Assembly: GCF_900496995.4 (NCBI RefSeq)
Contig: NW_024470403.1
Coordinates: forward strand, 30,599 to 94,598
Reading direction: 5' to 3'
DNA length: 64,000 nt
Source: Aquila chrysaetos chrysaetos
Taxonomy: Eukaryota; Chordata; Aves; Accipitriformes; Accipitridae
Made by a program: the position numbers and the translations under genes. Under the pieces are notes generated by a model. The model was given only the letters and a program-made list of their open reading frames with translations, ran no database searches and was not told where the DNA came from. Shown here piece by piece: positions 28,576-54,180 of this stretch; the first letter of the stretch is position 1, and every line of letters starts with the position of its first letter.

Positions 28576-31320
28576 TTTAACAGCTACCAAAGCACAGGGT
28601 TGGGGGGCAGCAACAGCGGGAGGCTTGTGGGGTCACAGGCACCTCCCTGCCTTAAAAAATGCAAACGTTTGCTTAGCCACGTTTAATTTGTGCTGAAGGA
28701 TATATTTTGCTTCTTTTATACATATTTCTTAGTAATCTTTAGATCCGGGTAGTATTTTTGTAAGATACAAGGAGTGTTTTCTATCTGAATTATTAAATGG
28801 TTTGGGGGTTTTGTATATTTTGCTTTTAGTAGTTGTTTCAGTTCTGTAGCCGTTATTTTGATCTCTTCCAGTACTATTTTTGTGACAGATTTTGAAATAT
28901 CTACCTGGCAGCACACTGAGATGTAACTGCCCTGGCCCGGGGCGGCGCAGCACCGCTGACGTCTCCCTAAGCCGATCGCAGGTGTAGATCTACGCTTGCT
29001 GGAATCAAACGCCATCGTTTCTCTAAAGCGCCTTTTTCCTCGCATCACGATGTAGCCAATCCAATGCGCGGGGGGAGAGCTAAAAAGGCAAAGGTAGAGG
29101 TAAAGCTAAAAAGAGGAGAATCCTCTTGGTTTGGGGCAGGGGGAATAACTAAGGGAATAATTACGGGAATACATTCAGTTTACAGCTATACGAGCACCTA
29201 TGAGAAAATATTTTCTGCAGCCTGATGCTGGTCCTGAATTATTTTAATTTTTTCCTCTCTCATCCTTGTGTAGGTTTTGAGGTGGTTTGTTTTATTTCCT
29301 GTTTGAAATTTTTGTGTAGAGGGTTAAGTTTACTCTCGCTCCTCGACTTTAGCTGTTCTCTTTTTGTATCGAGACACCTTCGTTGTGGAAACGCTGTCCG
29401 AAATAGCAGAGGACCATCAGTAACTCGATTTATTTGCATAAACAGCCCATATACAGTAGAGGTTTTTAGGTCTGGAAATACAAATGTTGAAGTAGAGAAT
29501 AAATTTAGCAAAATGTGTTCTTTGGGCCGTGGGGCTGGCTCCGCTGCGTTCTGTAAACTCGGTATTTGAGGAGTGGAATTAGGGATTCCCATTTCCAGTA
29601 AGCCGAAGCAGCAGCCGGCTTTTCAAAGCTGAAAACTACACGCGCTGTGCTCACCGAGAGCTTCGGAAAGCAGAGAGGCAAATCTTCCAGTAAATGAGGA
29701 GGTTTTGGAAAAAAACAGAGCCACTCGGGCGAGGGCAGCTGTCCAGCGGGATTTTAGTGTCCGGAAAGGCTTCACTCTGGGACTTGGGTTATTTGTTTCT
29801 GCAAGCGTGGAGCGATCCGTGCACTTGGAGCATGTCTCCCGCGTAAAGCTGTGTATTTAAAGGCATTAATTTGTCTGTCTTTGGGAATAATCGCGCCCTT
29901 TTCAGTACTGAAATGCAACTTTTGTCCCTATAAACCGCGCATGCTCCGAATCCGTTCCCTGAATCGGGCCAGGGCAAGTAAAAAAAACTAAAAAAAAAAA
30001 AAAAAAAAAAAAAAGCTAAAAACTGCAGGGTTGATGTTCTGCAAAACAAATTCCTTCTTTTTTAATGTATTTCTGAGGCATTAACTACCGCTACTATGCA
30101 CCGGGGCTCCTATGCAAGGACGCACCTCCGACAGGAGCGTCCGCGCGCGTTCCTGATGTCGTGTGTGACGGTTCCATTGATGTCAGCGTTGCAACCACAA
30201 ATAAAAGTGCCTGTTTGGACCTCGCTTCCGCCGCGCGCTTCCTTCTGACCTCACGGGGCTCTGACATCACGGCAAAGCCTTTACCAAATTCTCTGCAGCC
30301 CTTCGGAGAGGCGTTGGGAGTGGAGGGAACCTCCGGGGTGCCGCTGGTCCAACCGCGCTCATTAGTTCCTCTTCGTTGTGGCTTCTGCTCGTCTCCGCAG
30401 CGTTTTTCTGCCCGGCAGTGCAGAACAGCTGGAGAAAGAGCAGAGCGTGACGGTCCGTGTGACTGATACAGCTGGCTTTCGCCCCAAAAACGGGCCGTTA
30501 CAGCTTCCTTCAGTGCACAACTTAACGCTCCGCTTCCTATTTTCAGAGTTTGGGGCTTCGCTGCCTTGGGTTTTTTGACTAAGTACGAGGTATTGTCAAA
30601 TAATCCTTGACCCACAGAAGATGGCCATCTCCGGCAGAGGTTTAACAGGCTTTTTTTTTTTAAGGAGCGAGCGTTCATTTGGACATTTACGATCATTTAA
30701 GTTCATACTTGAGTTCAACAAAAGCAGAAGATGTCTTTGAGATCGTTCCCCTTCTATGTTATGGTGGGAGAAGGAACTTGCCCCCGCGACCACGGGGCCT
30801 CATCCTGCCCCCCAAAGCTCTGGGAGCTTGATGCCGGGTTAGTTAGTACGGGGCGAGGTTGTTCATCTCTTCCCGGTCCCTCCAGCTGCCACGACCATTA
30901 CCGCTCTAACGAGTTGTGGCCGTGGCTGGGTGGCACCCTCTGCCGCCACACCAACACATCGCAGGCGGCTGCTCCATGGAAGGTGACAGACACCCATCGA
31001 TGTCCCCTGCGCCTATAGGACTCGTGCCCTGCTATAGATCAACCCTATATCGTGGCGACTCCTGTCTTTCTATGTGGGACAGCGAGCTCTCGGCCAAACC
31101 CTGCTCTTGGTTGCCCCGAGCTTCACGGCCCCGGGGGCGGGATGTCGGTGGACGTCGGCACAAATCCAAGCGGCAGCCCTTCCCCATCCCGAAGGGCTCA
31201 CCTCCACGGCGGGCAGCTGGCCCGCTGCCCCCTCCGAGGCCTCAGGGCCCCGAGGGTGGGCACCCCTGCGCTCAGCCCCTCAGGGGCTGCCCTCCCCTGC
31301 ACCCCAGGACCCTTTGTGCC
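28576..31320. other. Intergenic region between SLC44A2 and ILF3
   Basis: I see no conserved coding frame, RNA gene or recognisable transposon here. There is an A-rich run at about 29,990-30,014 and ordinary AT-balanced DNA, in contrast with the GC-rich DNA on both sides. Confidence 0.55.
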
Positions 31321-31324
31321 CCAC

Positions 31325-32825
31325 ATTCTCCTCAGGCCACCAGTCCCCACAAGTCACTGGTCCCTTCAGGGTGGTCCCCTCAGGCCACCAGCCCCCTCAG
31401 ACTGGTCCCCTCAGGCCACGGGTCCCTTCAGGCTGGTCCCCTCAGGGCTGTGGTCCCCTCAGGCTGGTGCTTTCAGGCCACCAGTCCCCTCAGGGCTGTG
31501 GTCCCCTTAGGCCACCGGTCTCCTCAGGCCACCAGCCCTCTCAGACTGGTCCCCTCAGGGCTGTGGTCCCCTCAGGCTGCTGGTCCCCTCAGCCCACCAG
31601 CCCTCTCAGGCTGGCCCCCACAGGCCACTGGTCCCCTCAGGCCGCTGGTCCCCTCAGGCTGCTGGTCCCCTCAGGCTGCTGGTCCCCTCAGGCCACCGGC
31701 CCCCTCAGACTGGTCCCCTCAGGCCACTGGTTCCCACAGGCCACTGGTCCCCTCAGCCCACCGGCCCCCTCAGAATGGTCCCCTCAGGCCACTGGTTCCC
31801 ACAGGCCACTGGTCCCCTCAGCCCACCAGCCCTCTCAGGCTGGTCCCCACAGGCCACTGGTCCCCTCAGGCCACTGGTCTCCTCAGGCTACTGGTCCCCT
31901 CAGGCCACCAGCCCCCTCAGCCTGTTCCCCTCAGGCTGCTGGTCCCCACAGGCCACTGGCCCCCTCAGACTGGTCCCCTCAGGCCGCTGGTCTCCTCAGG
32001 CTACTGGTCCCCTCAGGCCACCAGCCCCCTCAGCCTGTTCCCCTCAGGCTGCTGGTCCCCACAGGCCACTGGCCCCCTCAGACTGGTCCCCTCAGGCCGC
32101 TGGTCCCCTCAGGCCACCAGCCCCCTCAGACTGGTCCCCTCAGGCCACTGGTTTCCACAGGCCACTGGCCCCCTCAGACTGGTCCCCTCAGGCCGCTGGT
32201 CCCCTCAGGCTGGTCCCCTCAGGCCACCAGCCCCCTCAGACTGGTCCCCTCAGGCCACTGGTCCCCACAGGCCACTGGCCCCCTCAGACTGGTCCCCTCA
32301 GGCCGCTGGTCCCCTCAGGCTGGTCCCCACAGGCCACTGGTCCCCTCAGGCCACTGGTCTCCTCAGGCCGCTGGTCCCCTCAGGCTGGTCCCCACAGGCC
32401 ACTGGTCCCCTCAGGCCACTGGTCTCCTCAGGCTACTGGTCCCCTCAGGCCACCAGCCCCCTCAGCCTGTTCCCCTCAGGCTGCTGGTCCCCACAGGCCA
32501 CTGGCCCCCTCAGACTGGTCCCCTCAGGCCGCTGGTCCCCTCAGGCCACTGGTCTCCTCAGGCCACTGGTCCCCTCAGGCCACTGGTCCCCTCAGCCTGT
32601 TCCCCTCAGCCCACCAGCCCCCTCAGACTGTTCCCCTCAGGCCACTGTTCCCCCCAGGCCACTGGTTCCCACAGGCCACTGGTCCCCTCAGCCCACCGGC
32701 CCCCTCAGCCCGCTCCCCTCAGCCCACCAGCCCCCTCAGACTGTTCCCCTCAGGCCACTGGTTCCCACAGGCCACTGGTCCCCTCAGCCCACCGGCCCCC
32801 TCAGCCCGCTCCCCTCAGCCCACCG
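31325..32825. repeat. 17-bp minisatellite array upstream of ILF3
   Basis: About 85 copies of a unit close to CCACTGGTCCCCTCAGG, with variants CCACCAGCCCCCTCAGA, CTGCTGGTCCCCACAGG and CCTGTTCCCCTCAGC. Blocks of about 100-200 bp recur (for example near 31,880-32,000, 32,000-32,110 and 32,430-32,530), showing higher-order amplification. 17 is not a multiple of 3, yet all three plus-strand frames stay open for 400-860 codons because the unit has no stop in any frame. Confidence 0.95.
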
Positions 32826-32984
32826 GTCCCGCTCCGCCCCCGCCCCCCCGTCCCTCTCTCCGCGCCTGCGCAGCGCCGCCCCCGTCCCACCAAAGCACCT
32901 CCCACCTCCGTCACCCTCCCGCCGGCCTCACCCATTGGCTCCCACCGCGGCGCTCCACGTGACTCCCTACTCCCGCCCCTCCGC

Positions 32985-33045
32985 CAGCCACACACACACA
33001 CACACTCACACTCACACTCACTCACTCACACACACACACGCGCGC
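32985..33045. repeat. (CA)n microsatellite at the ILF3 promoter
   Basis: CACACA and CTCACA dinucleotide tracts of about 55 bp, located about 600 bp upstream of the likely ILF3 first exon and next to a C/T-rich tract (33,065-33,115). Confidence 0.85.
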
Positions 33046-33049
33046 ACGC

Positions 33050-34100
33050 CCCCCGCAGCCCCCTCCTCCGCCCCCCCCCTCCCTCCCTCCCTCCCTTCCC
33101 CTCCCCTCCTCGCGCACAGCCGCGCGCCCCCCGCCGGCCGGCGGCTCCGCCCCCCGCGCTGCAGTCTCGCGCCCCGCCGCATCCGCGCACCCCGCACCCC
33201 CCGCGCCCCGCACCGCGGCCAGGCCCAGGCCCCAGGCCCAGGCCCGGGCCCCGCCGCCGCCGCCGCTGAGGGAGGAGCAGGAGGCCTCCCACCCCCCCCC
33301 TCCATTACACATACACACACACCCCCCCCACCCCGGTTCGCCGCCGGTAGGAACCGCGTTGCCTTTCCCAACCCCGGGGGGACGGACCGCGGAGGAGGGC
33401 GGGTAGGCCTGTGTTTTGGAGCGGGGCGGGGGTTGTGTGTATGTGTGTGTGAGGGGCGGGGGGGGGGGGGGCAAAGCAGCGGAGGAGGGGGGTAAGGGGG
33501 GGGTTGAGGTGTGTGGGGGGGGGTGGCGGCGAGCCGCGGGCCGCGCCGGCGGTGACCCGGCCCCCTTCTCCTCCCTCCTTCCCCTCCCTCCCTCCCGCTC
33601 GGCCCATTGTGCTGTGGAGACAAAATGGCGGCGGGCGGCCGTTGGGCCGGGGGTGAGTGAGGGGAGGGCTGGGGGGGCTCAGGAATTGGAAGGGGTGTGT
33701 GTGGGGGGGGTCTGCGCTACTGCGCTACGTGTGGGTGTGTGTCCCCTCAGGTTCCCCCCCCCCCCCGGAGCCGCCCCTCGCGCTGGGGGGGGGATCGCGC
33801 CCGGTTTTGGGGGGGGGGAGCGGGGTGTCGCGCCGTGCTCTCTTTCCAGCCCCCCCACCACCACCCCCATTTCCCGCCGCCGCCGCTTTGTTCTCGCCGC
33901 GTTTGCAAATGGCGGCAGCGGCCCGCCTGCCCCTTCACCCCCCCCCCCCCGCCTCCGCTAACCATCCCCCCCCCCCCCCCGTGGCCGTCGGTTCCCGCGT
34001 GGGGCCGGGCGGTGCTGCCCGTGTGGGAGCGGGGAGGAGGGAAAGGTCGGTCCTGGGGGGGGGGGCGGGGGCGACGACACGACCCTTCCCGCCCCCCCCC
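33050..34100 (+). promoter_or_regulatory. ILF3: ILF3 CpG-island promoter and 5' non-coding exon
   Basis: Very CpG-rich DNA with no TATA box contains a probable first exon ending at 33652 before GTGAGTG. An upstream ATG (33625-33627, context CAAAATGG) opens a short frame. Joined to the exon at 37578, it ends at TAA (37624-37626) after 26 codons, before the main start at 37671. The transcription start cannot be fixed from sequence. Confidence 0.7.
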
Positions 34101-37100
34101 CCCCCCAGGGCCTGCAGGCTTCTCCCCGCTGTCTCGGGTGGGTGTGGGGGGGGTGGGGGGCACAGGTGAGGTGGAAACATCCCCTTTGGTGTGATTTACA
34201 TCCCTACCTCCTCCCATCAGGGACAGGACCGCGCTCTCCTCTCCTAAACTTCGCTCTCCAGGGTTTTTATCCGGGTTCTCCCATTGCTTCCTTGCAATTC
34301 CCCTTGTTCTCATTGATCCCGTTATTTGTAGCTGGACGGTTCAGAAAAAAATGTTTTAAAAAATCCGCTTTGCAAGAGCCAACAGCTTTTGTTTGCCATC
34401 ACCTCGGTCGGCCAGGTAGCCTTGTGATGGGGAATAGATGCTGTCGGTGTCCTTAGACCTGGAAGAGCTTTGCCTGCCAGGGCAGCCATCCCCACACAAA
34501 CAAAAGCCAGGCATTAAGGCTTTGCGTTCCTTCAGTCATCCTCTTCAGGTACGATAGGCTGAAAATGACTAATTCTTTCTTAAAACGTAGAAGGTTTCTA
34601 AAACGAAGTGCGCTTCTTCACGTGCGTTAAGCTTTTCCCTGATCTAGGGCCGAGTTTTCAACCTTTTGCATTCTCTTTATCGTTTTCTTATCCACCCCCA
34701 CGCCAACAAATGTTTTGGAGAGTCTGCTCATGCTGTCAGAAGACTCGAATTGAGTGGAAAGTTTGTTGGTGAAATCAAGCTGGTAGGGGAAATGGTAGGA
34801 GGGGGAGAGCAGAGCAGGTGAGGCTTAAAACAAGGGTGGAATTTAAAAGTTTCTCCTTTTTCTCAAATTTTAGTGATGATCGGCCTCAAGAGCAATGTCA
34901 GGAATTGGGTGTTATTGAGCACGTTTGTATTTTTAACTTGTTCTGTGGTTCTTTTCCCCAAGAGGCACGAATCCTGTGATGCTGCAGCATCAGCTCCTGG
35001 GTTCTCACTTGAAAGGAACTTCAGTGATTTCAAGAGCGCTAACGTCCGTCTTTAGAAATCGCAGGAAACGGGACGCTCGTTTCTGAGGCTGTTGTAGTAT
35101 TTTCTGACTGTAGAAACAGCTGCCTCACTAGGTTGTATTTCAACTTAGTTCTTACCTTGCTTGGAGGAAATTAAGGGAGCTTTAAGAAAAATAACTGCAT
35201 ACAGAGTGTATGAGTTCTTCAGGGTCCAGTCCAACGTAGGAGTGGATTGGGAGGCTGGCACCCGCAAACATGAGAAGATGCCTTGTGGGTTCTTGCAGGT
35301 AGCTTGGGAATAATTCTCCCCGCTCAGCGGGCACTAGCATCTGGGTTTAATTACAGTTAGATCCAGATTTCTAACACTACCAAAGTTGTCCTGTGCATAA
35401 ACATTTGCAGGATTGGAATCGGAGGTATTTCTGTGCCGTGGAATAGTCTGTACAGCGATGGCAGCTCGAGGAAATGAGCTTTCCCAATTTTATCCTAGAA
35501 AATTCTTCAGTAAGCCCCAGCTCTGTTTGTAAAACAAGTAGCGCAGCAGGGTCCCGATTTCTGCCCAGGCCCTTCATGTTACTTTATAGAGTTGTAATGG
35601 CATTACTCTAGTAAAGCACTAAGTATTTGGGCAGTTAGTTACTTGTTTTATTATTATTCCAGTATCCTGGATACTTTATACTATTCCAGTATCTTGGACA
35701 CTTCATACTTAAGATCGGTCGGGCTTACTTGCAGTTTGTGTCATCTGTAAAGTGTAAAAAGTAAAGCGTTGGGTTTGCGAGCTGTATGTAGCAATGACCG
35801 GCGAGGCTGGGAAGGGGCTGACTCAAGGCAGGTTCCAGTGGAAAAAAGCAAAAGCAAGCTTCAGTCTGGTTTCATTTTGAGTGAAACTCATTCAAAACGG
35901 AAGGACTTCCAGAGAAGCAAGATTTGGTTGTGAGCTCTGGAATCATTGAGGCGTGATTGACGAGTTTCTCCAGCAGTGTTTCCGAAAGCCTTAGTTACCA
36001 AGCAGTTTTGATGTGTACTTGGTTGTACAATGAAGTGAAACAGCTGGTGGATGCAGATGACGATGACCTTCATCTCTAGCATCTTCAGGTGCTGAGGCTC
36101 TTCCTTTGCCTCACTTGTGCTAAGGCTTTTAAATGGCACATCACAATTCTTGGAGTTACCATGAAACATTGGGTGTTTGCAGGACTGGGATTGCCCCTGC
36201 GTGGTTTCAGTTAGAGGTAAATCAAGAGTTTTATTAAAGATGTTTGGTCAAATTAATGACCATGAATCAAGCAACTGCTGATTCTTATGCTAGTTGCACA
36301 GGAAATGACGATACTGATGCCAAAGAGTCGATCCTGGTGGGTGCAGGGTGGCATTTTGAAGTTCTTGCCAGAAGCCTGCTTGCATCTGAAGGCGATCTTG
36401 GGAAGCTGTCTTCTCCCACAAAGCATAAGCCAGTCCTGCAGGACGCAAATGTTTCTCTGCTCGAAGGCCCCTTGGCTAAAACTGAGCAACAAAGTGCTTG
36501 AATTTTAACGAAAGAAGTTCACAGCCTCAGCTGGGGCTTACGCTATCGGGGTGGGTTAGTTCCCTTCGAAAACGGCTTCTCGTTCGGAACTAAGCTGTTG
36601 CAGTTTCAGCTTAGCCTGTTGGATTTTAGGAGTTGAGAGCGCTTGCTTCAAAAGCAGGTATGCTGGTGTAGGTTTATACTAATTCTGCCCGATAAAGTAA
36701 GTGAAGAGACTCGATGGAGCCACTGAACTTGTCTCGTACTGATCCTAATTAAAAGCAGGCTTGTTTACTTTGGGGCCGTAAAATGAATTTGGGGTAAAAA
36801 GTGGTATGTGGCAAAAAGATCTTTACAAATAGTTGCTTCTGAGTAGCACGAATGAAAGCTATCGCCTCGCTTGGCAACCGGGCAATGGCAGCCTGGTTCT
36901 TTACTTCGTGGAATTATATTAGCGTGTAGACTGTTAATTTTCCCAGCAGGCTGCTCCGGCATGTGTCGGGGAGTGCTTTACCTTCAGTGTGCTTTGTTTT
37001 AGAAATATGAGCAGGAGCTTTTGGAAAAATCCAATTTCAATGGGAAAGCCTCTTGGGAATAAAGAGCCAAAATAATATACTTATGGCCGCGAACGAGCAG

Positions 37101-37577
37101 TAGGAGGGAAAATCGAGCAGTTGGGTGCAGCTCAGGCTCCTGGGATGTCTCTGCTTCTGCGGGATGTTGTATGAGGGAATGGTTCAAAGAGTTTGCCGTG
37201 TGCAGCGTGCTTGGCTGTTGCTCCACAGCTGAGCTGGTGGATGGTAAATGAGCGTATGGTGCTCGTTAAACTGCTGGGCAGGTAAAACTGAGCAGTTAAT
37301 GCAAACCCTCTTTGAGGGCAGCCTGTGCAAGTTGGGGTGACAGCAGTGTGACAGCATTGGCTGTAACCGTTATCGTGGGCACTGTTCGCGTCTTAAGAAT
37401 ATAAGTCATCAGGAGCGGAAAACGGGGCTTTCACTAACAAGTTTGCATACTTCTCATTTCTGTTATTGCTTCCAATTATCAATTCCAGTTATTTCTGTTC
37501 CTACACACAGTCAGCAAGCAGGCTGCGGGGAAGGACCAGCCTGCCAGCGTTGCTAACTGGTTTTTTGTTGCTTTCAG
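33653..37577 (+). other. ILF3: ILF3 intron 1
   Basis: About 3.9 kb without conserved frames. The first 500 bp continue the CpG island with long C and G runs; the rest is AT-balanced and unremarkable. No RNA gene or transposon recognised. Confidence 0.6.
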
Positions 37578-37670
37578 ATTACAGAAAAGTGTGGTACTGG
37601 TACAGTCTTTTTGGTGGAAGAATCTAAATAAGCACATTTTGAAGGCTCGGACAGACATTCAAAAGCAAAA

Positions 37671-50575
<12,905 letters not shown>

Positions 50576-51160
50576 AGCCGCCCCTTCCTCCATGGGCGCG
50601 GAGCTTTGTTCCCTCCCGCGCTCGCCCACCCTTTGAATATTCAGTTTTATCGCATCACGGTAAACACGTAAACCCCTCCCTTGCCCCCCCCCCTTCCCCC
50701 CCGTTTCCATGTTGCAGTGCTCTTTGTGATACCGGTCACTAATGGTTGAGTACCTGTAATTCCATACTTAGCTGTATTTTGGGCATCTCTGTATTTAATG
50801 GTTTGTTAGTTGCCATTACAACTTTGTCTAAATAGGAATTTTTTGGGGTTTTGTTTTTTTTTTTTTTTTTTTTTTTTTTTGAGTTAATACAATTTCAGTA
50901 TCCTTTTTCTATTTAAAAATTGACGTGGAAGTGTGAACACAGTATGGCTTTAAATAGATAAGGGATATGTCATCTGTTAATGCTTTTGTGAAGTGAGTTA
51001 AACGAGCTTTCTGTATTTTAATGCTTTAGTGTTTCAGTTTTATAAGTGAAGATTTTATTTTAAAAACCAGTGGGAAAGAGTGGGTTTTGTATGCCTGAAT
51101 CCCTCAGGCAGTACATCTGGAGTAAGCTGAATGTAGACAAATAAACACAAAACTCTTGAT
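50576..51160 (+). other. ILF3: ILF3 NF110 3' UTR with poly(A) signal
   Basis: Non-coding sequence after the stop ends near AATAAA at 51139-51144. It includes a poly-T tract of about 33 bases (50,848-50,880), a likely weak spot for assembly and annotation. Confidence 0.8.
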
Positions 51161-52400
51161 GTCTTGGTCTCCGAGCATGTCGTTTCACGGTGCGTGCACT
51201 GCGGCAGCCTCCTGCCTCTCTTGAAAAAAAAAACAAAATTCAGAATATTCTCCACTTTCTTGCAATTGGAATGACCTTAAACTCTCAGTTTTGAGACTAA
51301 CCGCCCCAGGGGCTTTGGCCAGGAGGAGATTATGGACTTCCGAGAGCACGGCAGCCTGAGCCCACCGGAGGAGCAAGCAGGGCTGGCTGGAGTCCTTGGG
51401 TAAGAACCAAATTATTGCCTTTGCCGGTGATTAAACCCCCGCGCCGGAGATGACGCGGCGGCGGCTCCCCAGACCCACCGCGTGAGGGGGCCGCCTCCGT
51501 TCCCAGCGCCGCGGTGGGTGTTGGGGAAGAGGTGCCGAATTCTTGGCACAGGGTGGGGCGTTCAAGGAGAGACCCTTGAACGCGGTGAGAAGGTTCATGT
51601 GTGAGGGTTCACAGCAAGGGCCAGCGGGGACTTCCTGGTGTAGATAATCCTCATGGCTCTGGGCAATTTCCCGGCCCTGCCAGATCCTGCCTGTAACTAC
51701 GGCACTCCTCAAAACCATAAGAAAAATTAAACAGGGTAGTGGCTTCAGTTTACTCACCTTTCTGGGAAAGGTGGAGCGGCATTTGCAAGGCTGGGAACGC
51801 GCAGGTGCCGTCCCAAGGGAACCAAGGGTGCGGAGCAGCTCCTGCTCCCAAATATTCCGGCACTTCTCTGGTGCAGGCAGCTGCCAGATCGCATCTCTCA
51901 AACCAAAGCTGCGGGGGCAGCAGGGCTTTGAGCTACAAAACTGCCCCTTTTTCCAACAAAAATAATACCGGAGCGCCGCTTTAGCTCCTTTAAAGCAGTG
52001 CTGGGAATAGCTGGAGCCTTATCAGGTATTGCACCGGTGCCGTTTGGCCACGTGCGTTTTGCGTGTGTGTAAATGTGCCTCCTCCGGGCGCCGGGCGCAC
52101 TTAGTTGAATAAACTTTGCACCCTTGCACCGGTGTTTCTCGTTCTCTGTGGGCTGGTGGCATAGCTGGACCCAAACCCCGTGCGGTAAACGCCCCAACCG
52201 GCGCTTGTTCTGTCGCCGCCGGTGAGGCCCGCGTTGAGTCAACAGCCCAAGCAAAGGCCGGGCTTGATCCGGCGTTTCGGGATGGTGACGCTTCCCCTCC
52301 CCAGCACATACCGGGAACGAGAGGGGATTGGTGGGGGGTTCGTGCCGGTGGGCAGCCCAGGTGTGGTTGTTGGCACCTAGGAGAAACGAGACAGTTGGCG
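51161..52400. other. Intergenic region between ILF3 and the B3GALT-like gene
   Basis: The two genes converge here. No conserved frame, RNA gene or recognisable transposon seen. Base composition is intermediate. Confidence 0.55.
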
Positions 52401-52881
52401 AGTTGCTCCGGCTGGCTTCAGGCCTTTATTGATAATATCAGCCATAACTTAATGCGGGCACAGCTTTACTGCCGGTGGGGGTCCAGACCACCGTGACCAG
52501 CTGGCTCAGAACAGACAGAAAAAAAAAAAACCAATAATACCACTACTAATATTAAAAAGATCTAATGAAGTGAAGTGGCTGGTCCGGCGAGCAAAGCGCT
52601 CGGCTCCAGCAGTGCAAACCAGCTGGTGGCTCAAAATGGGGGGGTGGAAACCATCCCCGGTAGGGGCGGGGGGGTCCCCGAGAGACCCGAGGTTTGGAGA
52701 CGGCCCCAAGCGGCTGCTTGAGAGCCGGAGACTGGCCAGAAAGTCACCGGAGGGATGAAGCCGCAAGTCTCGGCCACACCGGGGAGGGCAGTGGTACCCG
52801 CCACTGGGGGCTGCGGGATGGCTCCGGTGCCCGGCAGCCCCGGCAACGGCTCGGCCCTCCAGCCGTGGCTAGCGTGGCACG

Positions 52882-53930
52882 TCATCTTCGCTCCTGGAAG
52901 CCGGCCAGAGTCTCAGCAGCTGCTGGGGCTCGTAGTGGGTGGACCATCACCAACCGGAGAACGCGGCACTTCTCGTACTCGATCCGGTACATGTTAAGAC
53001 GCCCCAAGGGCTGTTGTGACGGCTGATGTCCCAGCGCGTGCAGGCAGATGCCCATGAAGACATCCTCCATGTTGATGATTGGACAAAGTTTGGGCGACGG
53101 CGTAGATTTGCTTGCCAAATCCCCGGAGAGGACATAGCCGGGTCCGCCGCAGTAGGGCGGGTAGGTGTTGTTGGGGTAGACCTCGTGGGGCACGTACCAC
53201 TTGTAGTCCCTTGTTGCGCAGCGGCCCCGTGTTGCGGTAGATTAACCGGTCATGAAGTTCTTCTTGGGGGGGAATGAGGAATTGCTGTACCAGGTAACCC
53301 AGGGTTGAGGAAGACGTCGCGGGTCGGCCTTCATCACGTGCTGTGCGTTGGGGCAGTGCTTGCTCACCCACTCCATGCCCATCAGCGTCTTCAACGTCAG
53401 GTTGTTGTAGGTGTCCAAGAAGTCTTGCTGGAGGATGTCGTGGTGGAGAAGGCTCTCCTCCTCCAGCACCGGCCGCAGCTCCTGCCGGAACACCGGGTGG
53501 GACGCCGAGGGAGGAAAAGACGGAGGATGGAGACCCCCGGCACCGAGCTTTCGTTGCCCCAGGTTTGCCGGATGGCGCTCCTGCCGGCCGTGTCCCCCGG
53601 CTCCGTCACCACCAGCAGCACCAGGAACGGCGTCTGGTCCCGGCACTTGTGGGGCTCGTTGAGGAGGAAGCGGTAGGGGTAAGGGTAGGGGGGCTGCAGC
53701 GGGTGCCGGGTGGGGGGCGGCTTGACCGTGGCGTTGCCGCGCGCGCCCGCCGCCCCGTGCCACCGGAAACCCGGCCCGGCCGGGCGCTGCCGATCGGCGG
53801 CATCTCCGCCGGCCAGGGCGGGGGCGGTGGTGACGGGTTCCTCGGCGAAGCGCTGCACCCGCAGCCCCAGCAGCGCCAGCGACACCAGGACGGGCAGCAG
53901 CAGCAGGCGCGGGCTCAGCTGGCACTTCAT
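52882..53930 (-). CDS. Beta-1,3-galactosyltransferase, B3GALT2-like (GT31), frame disrupted
   Basis: A single-coding-exon type II Golgi glycosyltransferase that would transfer galactose from UDP-Gal in beta-1,3 linkage. It starts MKCQLSPRLLLLPVLVSLAL, a signal anchor, followed by a Pro/Ala stem with NAT. The catalytic domain shows FLVLLVVTEPGDTAGRSAIR, QTWGNESSVPG, DFLDTYNNLTLKTLMGMEWV, CPNAQHVMKAD (DxD region), KWYVPHEVYPNNTYPPYCGG, GYVLSGDLAS and INMEDVFMGICL, the GT31 order. Length fits the family (about 345 aa). About eight single-base insertions or deletions break the frame (near 53,510, 53,500, 53,325, 53,305, 53,250, 53,205, 53,115 and 53,090), though motifs on each side are intact. 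A 3' AATAAA lies at 52430-52425, and a possible 5' UTR acceptor precedes the ATG. B3GALT2-like is the closest family call; the exact paralogue is unsure. Confidence 0.85.
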
Positions 53931-54046
53931 GGCTCCGGCTACCGCTCTGCGGGGGGAAAACCCGGCGCCTCAGACCGACGGCGGGCCCGCCCGACGCTCC
54001 CTCGGCACCCAAAAAAACCCCCCTCGGCTCGCTTAGCGCCCACCCG

Positions 54047-54180
54047 GCCGCTCGCTTGGCAACCGCCCGAGGCTGGCTCTGCACCCACCCAGCCGCTCGC
54101 TTGGCAACCGCCCGAGGCTGGCTCTGCACCCACCCAGCCGCTCGCTCCTTGCCCACCCAGCCGCTCGCTCAGCACCCAAA
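54047..54180. repeat. Three-copy 46-bp tandem repeat
   Basis: Copies of GCTCGCTTGGCAACCGCCCG followed by AGGCTGGCTCTGCACCCACC CAGCC, the last truncated. It lies about 120 bp upstream of the B3GALT-like start, within its probable promoter or first intron. Confidence 0.85.

Noticed and set aside
30916-33495. Open frames of 859, 731 and 395 codons on the plus strand
   Set aside because: They are translations of the 17-bp minisatellite in three frames at once and of the CpG island beyond it. A real coding repeat would favour one frame.
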